From positions 1 through 8,072 of the forward strand of contig CAMFLJ010000168.1 in assembly GCA_945957335.1 (NCBI GenBank): a DNA stretch of 8,072 nt. The letters run 5' to 3'. Both the position numbers and the translations under genes were made by a program. The notes under the pieces are model-generated. The model worked only from the letters and a program-made list of their open reading frames with translations, made no database searches and was not told the DNA's origin. Of the stretch, positions 1 to 5,820 are shown one piece after another (position 1 is the first letter of the stretch; every line of letters starts with the position of its first letter). The stretch comes from an uncultured Actinomycetes bacterium (lineage in GTDB: Bacteria; Actinomycetota; Acidimicrobiia; Acidimicrobiales; Acidimicrobilacustridaceae).

Positions 1-865
1 CATCGCCGGGCCGCTCGCCCGCTACGAGCGCGTCCGCTCCGCCCTCGACATGGGCACCGAGCCGGCCCGGGTGCGGGCCCGCTCGCGCGTCTCTTACGTG
101 CCCTCCGCTGCGCTCCTCGCCCGGGTCGACGACCTGCGCGCCATCGGCGGCTTCGACGAGGCCCTCCACGTCGGCGAGGACGTCGACCTGGTCTGGCGCC
201 TCGACGAGGAGGGCCGCACCGTGCGCTACGAGCCGGGCGCGACCGTCGCCCACCGCCACCGCACCGCGCTGCGCCCGTGGGCCCGCCGCCGCTTCGACTA
301 CGGCACCTCGGCCGGGGCGCTCGCCGTCCGCCACCCGGGCGCCCTCGTGCCCGTCGAGGCGTCGCCGCTCAGCCTGGCCGGCTGGTGCGCCGCGTCGCTC
401 GGCCACCCGTTCACCGGCCTGGGCTTCGCCGGTGCCACCTTCGCCATGCTCCTCCGCAGCTTCGACGGCATCGACGAGGCCCCGGGCCTGGCCGCCCAGG
501 TGGCCGGCAAGGGCAACCTGGCCGTGGGCCGCATGCTCGCCAACGCGCTGATGCGGCCGTGGTGGCCGGTCACCCTGCTCGCCGCCCTGGTCGTGCCCTC
601 GAAGCGGCTGCGTCGGGCGCTGCTCGTCGGCGTGCTCGTGCCGCCCCTCGTCGAGTGGGCCCGCGAGCACCCCAACCACGGCCCGGTGAGCTACGTCGGG
701 CTGCGCCTGGCCGACGACGTCGCCTACAGCGCCGGCGTGTGGGTCGGCGCAGTCCGCGCCCGCACCGCCGAGCCCCTGCTCCCCGACCTCACCTCGTGGC
801 CGAACCCCGGCCGCTACAGCACCTGGCGCACCGCCAAGGCCGCCGCCCGCGCCGCCTCGACCTGA
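1..865 (+). CDS. mftF: Mycofactocin system glycosyltransferase MftF, C-terminal part (5' end outside window)
   Basis: This is a family 2 glycosyltransferase. In established work MftF attaches a glucose oligosaccharide to the redox peptide cofactor mycofactocin. The reading frame is open from base 2 and gives 287 visible residues; the family is usually around 470, so the N-terminal nucleotide-sugar part is missing. The first ATG at 50 is internal: the 16 codons before it (IAGPLARYERVRSALD) are typical MftF sequence. Visible motifs, numbered from base 2, are SYVPSAALL (31-39), GGFDEAL (49-55) and GEDVDLVWR (58-66). The last is the acidic D/E-D-x-x-x-R acceptor and catalytic motif of GT2 enzymes. 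The C-terminal half is hydrophobic, notably around RPWWPVTLLAALVVP, and may associate with the membrane. The TGA stop directly abuts the stop codon of the convergent hydroxylase gene. No mftG-like oxidoreductase follows, so this would be the last mycofactocin gene on this strand. The family call is firm. Confidence 0.88.
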   Translation, partial: IAGPLARYERVRSALDMGTEPARVRARSRVSYVPSAALLARVDDLRAIGGFDEALHVGEDVDLVWRLDEEGRTVRYEPGATVAHRHRTALRPWARRRFDYGTSAGALAVRHPGALVPVEASPLSLAGWCAASLGHPFTGLGFAGATFAMLLRSFDGIDEAPGLAAQVAGKGNLAVGRMLANALMRPWWPVTLLAALVVPSKRLRRALLVGVLVPPLVEWAREHPNHGPVSYVGLRLADDVAYSAGVWVGAVRARTAEPLLPDLTSWPNPGRYSTWRTAKAAARAAST

Positions 866-3214
866 TCAGGCGCCGGTGGCGGCGTCGATGAGCTCGAGGA
901 TGCGCACCGGCGGCAGGAACTGCTCGGTGACGCGCACGCCCAGGTGGGCCAGGGCGTCCTCGATGGCGCTGGTCAGCGCCGCGGGGGCGCCGATGGCGCC
1001 GCCCTCGCCCACGCCGCGGAAGTTGATCTCGTCGGTGGGCTCGTGGTGCACGTGGTGCACCTCGATGCGGGGCACGTCGAGCGCGGTGGGCAGGAGGTGG
1101 TCCATGAAGGTCGACGACAGGAACTGCGCCTCGCGGTCGTAGGCCGAGCGCTCCAGCAGCACCGCGCCGATGCCCTGCACCACGCCGCCGCGCACCTGGC
1201 CGTCGACGACCGCGGGGTTGATCACCGCGCCGCAGTCGCCCACCACGACGTAGCGGTCGACGCGCACCAGGCCCGTCTCGGGGTCGATCTCGACCTCGCA
1301 GGCGTGGGTGGCCACCGACCAGGTGCCCTCGGCCGAGTCGAACGTGGCCGTCTCCTCGATGCCTGGCCGCCCGTCGGCGTTGGCCAGGCCGGGCCGCACC
1401 CAGGCGAGGCGCCCGATCTCGGCCAACGGCGTGCTCACGCCCGGCGCGCCCCGGGCGACCACCGAGCCGTCGACGAGGTCGAGGTCGGCGGGGTCGATCT
1501 CCATGAGCTGCGACGCCACCTCGAGCACGCGGTCGCGCACCCGGCGGGCCACGCCCACCACCGCGCCGCTGGCCAGGGTGGCGGCGCGGGAGCCGCCGGT
1601 GCCGACCAGGTTGAACGGTGTGTCCCGGGTGTCGCCGTGCACGACGCGCACCCGGTCGATGCCCACGCCGAGCTGGTCGGCGGTGAGCTGGGCGAGCGTG
1701 GTCTCGTGGCTCTGGCCGTGGGGCATCTGGCTGGTGAACACGGTGACGCTGCCGTCGAGCTCGAGCCGGGCCCGGGCCTCCTGCACCGTGCGGGGGGCAG
1801 CCATGATCCCCATCGCCCGGATGAGGCTGGGGGTCACCGGCGCGGGCTCGACCACGTTGGCCAGGCCGATTCCCACCAGGCGGCCCTCGGCGCGGGCCGC
1901 GGCCTGGCGGGCGCGGAAGGCGTCGAGGTCGAGCAGGTCGACCGTGTCGTCGAACGTGCGGCGCGGGTCGAAGCCGAGCAGCTCGACGCCGGTGGCGCTG
2001 GCCCGCGGGAAGTCGGCCGAGGTGAGCAGGTTGCGCTCGCGCACGTCGACCGGGTCGATCCCGAGCTCGCGGGCCACGAGGTCGAGCAGCCGCTCACGGG
2101 CCCACGTCTCGATCTCCCACGGGCCCCGGTAGGGCACGTACGTGGCCTTGTTGGAGGCCACGATCACCGACTCGAAGTCGATGTCGTCGATGCGGTAGGC
2201 CGCCGGTAGCAGGGCCCGCACGATCGACAGGTAGCCGGTGGCCGGGTAGCCCACCTTCGGGTAGGCGCCCTGGTCCATGACCATGCGCACCCGCAGGCCG
2301 AGGATGCGGCCCTCGGGGTCGACGGCGGCCTCGACGTCGACCCGCTCCTCGCGGGCCTGGCCCCCGACCATGAGGTTCTCGGAGCGGTCCTCGATCCACT
2401 TCACCGGCCGTCCGACCAGCACCGAGGCGCCGGCGATGGCGACCTCCTCGTGGGAGAGGCCGAACTTCTGGCCGAACGAGCCTCCGATGTCGCCGCAGCG
2501 AACCCGCACGGCGTGGGCCGGGATGCCGAGCACGTCGGCCAGGTGCATCCGCAGGGCGTGGGGTGACTGGTGGGCCGCCTGCACCTCGAGCGTGCCGGCG
2601 GCCGGGTCGAAGGCGGCGACGATGCCCCGGCACTCCATGGGCACGTTGGCGTGGCGGTGCTGGTCGAGTCGGGCCGACACCACCCGGTGGGCCGTCGCGA
2701 AGGCGGCGTCGGTGTCGCCGTAGCGGTGGGTCGAGCGGTGCAGCACGTTGTCGCCCAGCTCGGGGAACACCAGCTCGGTGCCGCCGGCGAGGACGTCGTC
2801 CATGTCACCCACACCTGGCAGCGGGTCGTAGTCGACCTCGACCGCCTCGACGCCGTCCTCGGCCTCGGCCCGGCTGTCGGCCAGCACCACCGCCACCGGG
2901 TCGCCCACCAGCCGCACGCGGTCGCGGGCCAGGGCGGGGAACGGCGCCACCAGCAGGTCGGGCGGGCCGGCGGGCACGAGGGGCCCGGCCACGCGGTCGA
3001 GGTCGTCGATGGTGATCACGGCCCGCACACCCGGCACCTGCAGCGCCTCGGTCACGTCGATGCCGAGCACGGCGGCGTGGGGGAACGGGCTGCGGACGAA
3101 CGCGGCGTGGAGCATGCCGGGCAGCCGGACGTCGTCGAGGTAGTGCCCGCGCCCGGTGAGGATGCGGGGGTCCTCGACCCGGGCGACGCTCGATCCGACG
3201 AGGCGGGCGACCAT
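866..3214 (-). CDS. Xanthine dehydrogenase family molybdopterin-binding (catalytic) subunit, CoxL-like, unknown substrate
   Basis: This is the large subunit of a three-subunit molybdenum hydroxylase; it binds the Mo-pterin cofactor and oxidises the substrate. It has 782 residues, close to the usual 760-810. The N-terminal aldehyde oxidase a/b hammerhead runs roughly from 15 to 130, followed by the Mo-binding domains. Motifs are HQSPHALR (215-222), GDIGGSFGQK (241-250), PHGQSHETT (499-507), GTGGSRA (538-544), GDCGAVINP (659-667), and FRGVGEGG (732-739), where E737 is the expected catalytic base. The loop that is AYxCSFR in form I CO dehydrogenase and AYRGAGR in form II reads PYRGPWE here (361-367). 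The copper-binding Cys position is Gly364, so CO oxidation is unlikely. The frame is open upstream to 3580, but that extension overlaps the Fe-S subunit. ATG 3214 is preferred because a GGAGG site lies 7 nt ahead and it overlaps the upstream stop by one base (TGATG). The substrate could be an aldehyde, a heterocycle or an acyl-CoA-type compound; I cannot tell which. Confidence 0.9.
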   Translation of the reverse strand: MVARLVGSSVARVEDPRILTGRGHYLDDVRLPGMLHAAFVRSPFPHAAVLGIDVTEALQVPGVRAVITIDDLDRVAGPLVPAGPPDLLVAPFPALARDRVRLVGDPVAVVLADSRAEAEDGVEAVEVDYDPLPGVGDMDDVLAGGTELVFPELGDNVLHRSTHRYGDTDAAFATAHRVVSARLDQHRHANVPMECRGIVAAFDPAAGTLEVQAAHQSPHALRMHLADVLGIPAHAVRVRCGDIGGSFGQKFGLSHEEVAIAGASVLVGRPVKWIEDRSENLMVGGQAREERVDVEAAVDPEGRILGLRVRMVMDQGAYPKVGYPATGYLSIVRALLPAAYRIDDIDFESVIVASNKATYVPYRGPWEIETWARERLLDLVARELGIDPVDVRERNLLTSADFPRASATGVELLGFDPRRTFDDTVDLLDLDAFRARQAAARAEGRLVGIGLANVVEPAPVTPSLIRAMGIMAAPRTVQEARARLELDGSVTVFTSQMPHGQSHETTLAQLTADQLGVGIDRVRVVHGDTRDTPFNLVGTGGSRAATLASGAVVGVARRVRDRVLEVASQLMEIDPADLDLVDGSVVARGAPGVSTPLAEIGRLAWVRPGLANADGRPGIEETATFDSAEGTWSVATHACEVEIDPETGLVRVDRYVVVGDCGAVINPAVVDGQVRGGVVQGIGAVLLERSAYDREAQFLSSTFMDHLLPTALDVPRIEVHHVHHEPTDEINFRGVGEGGAIGAPAALTSAIEDALAHLGVRVTEQFLPPVRILELIDAATGA

Positions 3215-3735
3215 CAGGCCCCCTCCCCCGCGTGGCCGTCGGCCGCCTCGCGTGCGATCTCGGCGGCCCGCAGGATGCCGTCGACGATGCTCTCGTAGCC
3301 GGTGCAGCGGCAGATGTTGCCGGAGATCGCCTCGCGGACCGCGGCCTCGTCGGGCTCGGGCTGGGCGTCGAGCAGGGCCGCGGCGGTGAGCAGGATGCCG
3401 GGCGTGCAGAAGCCGCACTGGAACGAGTGCCGCTCGAGGCAGCCCTGCTGCACGGGGTGGAGCCGGTCGCCGTCGGCCAGCCCCTCGACGGTGACGACCG
3501 AGCGGCCCTCGGCCTGCACGGCCAGCATGAGGCACGACCGCACGGGCACGCCGTCGAGCAGCACCGTGCACGACCCGCACACGCCGTGCTCGCAGCCCAG
3601 GTGGGTGCCGGTGAGCTCGAGGTCGTCGCGCAGGAGCTCGGCCAGCGAGCGGCGGGCCTCGACCCGCGCCCGGCGGGGCTCGCCGTTGACCTCGACGGCC
3701 ACGTCGAGCTCGGTCCGCGGCTCGGTCGCGCTCAC
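3214..3735 (-). CDS. Molybdenum hydroxylase [2Fe-2S] subunit (CoxS/XdhC-type small subunit)
   Basis: This 173-residue iron-sulfur subunit carries electrons from the Mo site to FAD. The N-terminal plant-ferredoxin-type domain has ligands C48, C53, C56 and C68 in HLGCEHGVCGSCTVLLDG and following residues. The C-terminal helical [2Fe-2S] domain has C107 and C110 (QCGFCTPG) and C142 and C144 (GNICRCTGY). Q106 sits where this family contacts the molybdopterin cytosine dinucleotide. All eight cluster ligands are present and the length is normal (about 155-175). The start is GTG at 3735, which overlaps the stop of the FAD-subunit gene as GTGA, with GAGGT 6-7 nt upstream. Its own TGA overlaps the ATG of the large subunit by one base. 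These overlaps imply translational coupling and balanced subunit amounts. There is no Tat or Sec signal, so the complex is expected to be cytoplasmic. Confidence 0.94.
   Translation of the reverse strand: MSATEPRTELDVAVEVNGEPRRARVEARRSLAELLRDDLELTGTHLGCEHGVCGSCTVLLDGVPVRSCLMLAVQAEGRSVVTVEGLADGDRLHPVQQGCLERHSFQCGFCTPGILLTAAALLDAQPEPDEAAVREAISGNICRCTGYESIVDGILRAAEIAREAADGHAGEGA
3222..3226 (-). promoter_or_regulatory. Ribosome binding site deciding the start of the molybdopterin subunit
   Basis: The minus strand reads GGAGG inside a longer G-run, 7 nt before ATG 3214, within the end of the [2Fe-2S] subunit gene. The spacing is ideal. It supports ATG 3214 over the long upstream open extension. 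Confidence 0.75.
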
Positions 3736-4613
3736 GACGCGACCTCGGCGGAGGCCCGCGCCACCGCGGTGGTGAGCGTGCGGCGGGCGAGAGTGGCGGC
3801 CAGGCGGCGCCGGTAGGCCGCGGTGGCGTGGAGGTCGTCGTGGGGGTCGAGGCGCGCCGCGGCGGCCCGGGCGACCTCGTCGATCGCAGCCTCGTCCGGA
3901 GGCCGACCGGCCAGGTCGGCGCCCACGGTGGCGTCGAGCACGGCGGTCGAGCCGACGCCCAGGAACGACACCGCGGCCGAGGCGACGGCGCCGTCGTCGT
4001 CGAGTGTCACCCTGGCCCCCGCACCGACGAGGGCGAAGTCGCCGGCCCGGCGGCTCACCTCGTCGAAGGCGGCGCCACCGCGCGGACCGAGGCCCGGCAC
4101 CCGCACCGCGGTGAGCACCTCGTCCGGCTCGATCGTGGTGGTGAGGTACGACTCGAACAGGTCGGCCGCGGCGATCTCACGAGCGCCCGTCGGCCCCTGC
4201 ACGGTGACCACGACGTCGAGCAGGAGCGCCACCGCGGGCCACTCGGCGGCCGGGTCGTTGTGGGCCAGCGAACCGCCGAGGGTGCCGCGGTTGCGCACCG
4301 CGGCGTGGGCCACGAACGGCGCCACCTCGGCCAGCAGCGGTGCCACCCGGGCGACCTCGGGGTCGCGCCCGAGCCGGGCGTGGGTCACCGTGGCACCCAC
4401 CACCAGGTCGTCGCCCACCACCTCGACGCGGTCGAGCCCGTCGACGCGTCCGACGTCGACCAGCACCGAGGGCCGACCGAGCCGCAGGGCCATGAGCGGC
4501 AGGAGGCTCTGCCCGCCGGCGAGCACCTTGGCGTCGTCGCCGGCCTCGACGAGCGCGCCGACGACGCCCTCCACGGAATCGGGCGCGACGTAGGCGAACG
4601 GTGCGGGCTTCAC
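3732..4613 (-). CDS. Molybdenum hydroxylase FAD-binding subunit (CoxM-type medium subunit)
   Basis: This 293-residue FAD-binding subunit is the exit point for electrons from the heterotrimer. It has the two conserved FAD motifs of the xanthine dehydrogenase/CO dehydrogenase medium subunit: AGGQSLLPLM (32-41) and the RNRGTLGGSLAHNDPAAEWP stretch (107-126). A later segment, RRAGDFALVGAGA (188-200), is also typical, and a C-terminal CO dehydrogenase flavoprotein-type domain follows. The length is normal (about 285-300). The start is GTG at 4613, supported by a strong GGAGGGGG site upstream and by MKPAPFAYVAP, a standard family N-terminus. It is the first gene of the M-S-L unit, the same order as coxMSL, and lies 39 nt after the FKBP gene. 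It could be transcribed with that gene or from a promoter I cannot see. No Cox-type accessory genes (coxD, E, F) or cofactor cytidylyltransferase occur in the window. Confidence 0.93.
   Translation of the reverse strand: MKPAPFAYVAPDSVEGVVGALVEAGDDAKVLAGGQSLLPLMALRLGRPSVLVDVGRVDGLDRVEVVGDDLVVGATVTHARLGRDPEVARVAPLLAEVAPFVAHAAVRNRGTLGGSLAHNDPAAEWPAVALLLDVVVTVQGPTGAREIAAADLFESYLTTTIEPDEVLTAVRVPGLGPRGGAAFDEVSRRAGDFALVGAGARVTLDDDGAVASAAVSFLGVGSTAVLDATVGADLAGRPPDEAAIDEVARAAAARLDPHDDLHATAAYRRRLAATLARRTLTTAVARASAEVAS
3742..3746 (-). promoter_or_regulatory. Ribosome binding site of the [2Fe-2S] subunit
   Basis: The minus strand reads GAGGT, ending 6 nt before GTG 3735, within the 3' end of the FAD-subunit gene. 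It supports the GTG that overlaps the upstream TGA as GTGA. Confidence 0.6.
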
Positions 4614-4620
4614 CCCCGGG

Positions 4621-4628
4621 CCCCCTCC
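4621..4628 (-). promoter_or_regulatory. Ribosome binding site of the FAD subunit
   Basis: The minus strand reads GGAGGGGG in the 39-nt gap after the FKBP gene, 7 nt before GTG 4613 (10 nt from the GGAGG core). It is one of the best Shine-Dalgarno sites in the window and supports this non-ATG start as the opening of the hydroxylase unit. Confidence 0.7.
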
Positions 4629-4652
4629 GGTCGAGTGCGGCGGATCCTCGGG

Positions 4653-5027
4653 CTAGCCGACGTTGAGCAGGTCGACGACGAAGACGAGGGTCTCGCCGCC
4701 CTTGATGACGCCGCCGGCGCCGCGGTCGCCGTAGCCCTTGTGGGGCGGAATGGTGATGCGCCGGCGGCCGCCGACCTTCATGCCGGCCACGCCCTCGTCC
4801 CAGCCCGAGATCACCTGGCCGGCGCCGAGGCGGAAGGCGAAGGTGTCGTTGCGGTCCCAGGAGGCGTCGAACTGCTTGCCGTCGCTCCAGGCGTGGCCCA
4901 CGTAGTGGACGGTGACGACGGCGCCGGAGACGGCCTCGGGGCCGTCACCCACCTCGATGTCCTCGACCAGGAGGTCGGCGGGCGGCTCGCCATCGGGGAT
5001 GGTCACGTCGGGCTTGGTGTCGGCCAT
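4653..5027 (-). CDS. FKBP-type peptidyl-prolyl cis-trans isomerase
   Basis: This 124-residue single-domain FKBP catalyses cis-trans isomerisation of prolyl bonds and assists protein folding. Aligned by eye to human FKBP12, the binding-pocket residues are all present: Y42 (VHYVG), F53 and D54 (GKQFDASW), F63, V72 and I73 (GQVISGWDEG), W76, Y99 (KGYG) and F116 (TLVFVVDLL). The flap holds GAGGVIKGGE, a form common in actinobacterial FKBPs. There is no signal peptide; the roughly 20-residue N-terminal extension (PDVTIPDGEPPADL) is acidic and proline-rich, so it is probably cytoplasmic. ATG 5027 has no good Shine-Dalgarno site, but TAGGTT ends 7 nt before the ATG, which fits a leaderless mRNA. It lies between the MOSC gene (29 nt upstream) and the hydroxylase operon (39 nt downstream). 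A chaperone role for the hydroxylase is possible, but nothing in the sequence shows it. Confidence 0.93.
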   Translation of the reverse strand: MADTKPDVTIPDGEPPADLLVEDIEVGDGPEAVSGAVVTVHYVGHAWSDGKQFDASWDRNDTFAFRLGAGQVISGWDEGVAGMKVGGRRRITIPPHKGYGDRGAGGVIKGGETLVFVVDLLNVG

Positions 5028-5033
5028 CGGGCC

Positions 5034-5039
5034 AACCTA
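5034..5039 (-). promoter_or_regulatory. Candidate -10 element of a leaderless promoter for the FKBP gene
   Basis: The minus strand reads TAGGTT (TANNNT type), with 6 nt between it and ATG 5027. That places the likely transcription start at or next to the start codon, as in actinobacterial leaderless mRNAs. No convincing -35 hexamer is visible, and the upstream part lies in the 3' end of the MOSC gene. A chance match is possible. Confidence 0.4.
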
Positions 5040-5056
5040 GCGCCGGTGCGGGGCCC

Positions 5057-5818
5057 TCAGACCGGTGCGACCTCGTCGCCCACGACCAGGGGGCCGCCGG
5101 ACACCACCGTGGCGTACACGCCGAGGTGGTTGGCGTGGATCTGCTCGAGGGCGTCGTAGAGGCGGGCCTGGCGCTGGAGCCCGGGCTGGGCCCGCAGCGG
5201 CATGGCGCAGCGCACGGTGGGCATGTCGACGTGGGCGCGCACCGCACCGAGGCCGACCTCGGCGCCGCTCCAGCCGTCCTCGGCGAAGGGCTCGGCGCCG
5301 CCGCCCAGGTCGACGACGACGTTGGGGCGGAAGCGCCGCACGTCCCAGTCGAGGTCGGGCCGGGCGGAGGCCACCCCGTCGAGGGTGGCGGTGCTGACCA
5401 GGTGGAGGTGGGCGAGGTCGCGGAAGGACCCCCGCGGCGCCGGGATCTCGATGTACTCGGCGTCGTCGTGGGGTGGGTCGAAGGTCATCTCGTAGCCCAC
5501 CTGCACGCCCGCGTCGACGTGACGGAGCTCGACGTCGAGGTCGAGCCAGCGGCCCAGGAGGTCGGACGCGGCGGGATCGGAGACCACCAGCTCGGTGCCG
5601 TCGGGCAGGGTGATCACCACGTCGCCGTCGACGGTCGCCGCGGCGGCGTCGAAGAGGCGGGCGTGGCGCTTGGCGCTCAGCAGCTTGCCGGTGGCCCGGT
5701 CGATGAGCGCCCAGTCACGGTCGCCCACCACGCCGCGGGCGTCGACCTCGAGGCGCTCGACCCGCTCACCCTGGAACGACTTCACGGGGAAGCGCCACAG
5801 CTGGGCGACGGTGGCCAT
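5057..5818 (-). CDS. MOSC domain-containing protein with N-terminal beta-barrel (YcbX/mARC-like)
   Basis: This 253-residue protein has a MOSC N-terminal beta-barrel (about 1-115; LWRFPVKSFQGE, GVVGDRDWALID) followed by a MOSC domain (about 130-250; HLHLVST, RFRPNVVVD 162-170, DMPTVRCAMPL 198-208, NHLGVYATVVSGG, VGDEV). In the family, MOSC proteins bind or transfer the sulfur-bearing molybdenum cofactor, and mARC/YcbX members reduce N-hydroxylated compounds. C204 in TVRC falls where mARC enzymes have their Mo-binding cysteine. No ferredoxin domain is fused at the C-terminus, unlike E. coli YcbX, so electrons would come from a partner. The frame is open upstream to 6403, but that part is a shadow of prmA. 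ATG 5818 is chosen because it starts the recognisable MATVAQLWRFPVKS and lies 2 nt after the prmA stop. Its biochemical role is uncertain: enzyme or cofactor handler. Confidence 0.87.
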   Translation of the reverse strand: MATVAQLWRFPVKSFQGERVERLEVDARGVVGDRDWALIDRATGKLLSAKRHARLFDAAAATVDGDVVITLPDGTELVVSDPAASDLLGRWLDLDVELRHVDAGVQVGYEMTFDPPHDDAEYIEIPAPRGSFRDLAHLHLVSTATLDGVASARPDLDWDVRRFRPNVVVDLGGGAEPFAEDGWSGAEVGLGAVRAHVDMPTVRCAMPLRAQPGLQRQARLYDALEQIHANHLGVYATVVSGGPLVVGDEVAPV

Positions 5819-5820
5819 GG

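Noticed and set aside
277..891. Plus-strand Arg/Pro-rich open frame overlapping mftF
   Set aside because: It is a frame shadow of mftF with arginine- and proline-heavy composition, and it runs past both stop codons at the convergent junction.
944..2209. Long plus-strand open frame (421 codons) opposite the hydroxylase large subunit
   Set aside because: It mirrors a well-conserved minus-strand gene. The translation is His/Gly/Val/Ala-rich low-complexity sequence with no motif, as expected from GC-rich third positions.
3215..3580. Upstream extension of the molybdopterin subunit frame (122 extra codons)
   Set aside because: It lies within the [2Fe-2S] subunit gene in another frame and reads as Arg-rich low-complexity sequence. 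A strong ribosome site and the TGATG overlap support ATG 3214.
866..4613. Calling the hydroxylase module a carbon monoxide dehydrogenase (coxMSL)
   Set aside because: The gene order matches, but the active-site loop lacks the Cu-ligand cysteine of form I and the AYRGAGR of form II, so only the family name is supported.
3828..5159. Plus-strand open frame of 443 codons
   Set aside because: It runs antisense across the FAD subunit, the FKBP gene and the end of the MOSC gene. Spanning three real genes with no motif marks it as an artefact of base composition.
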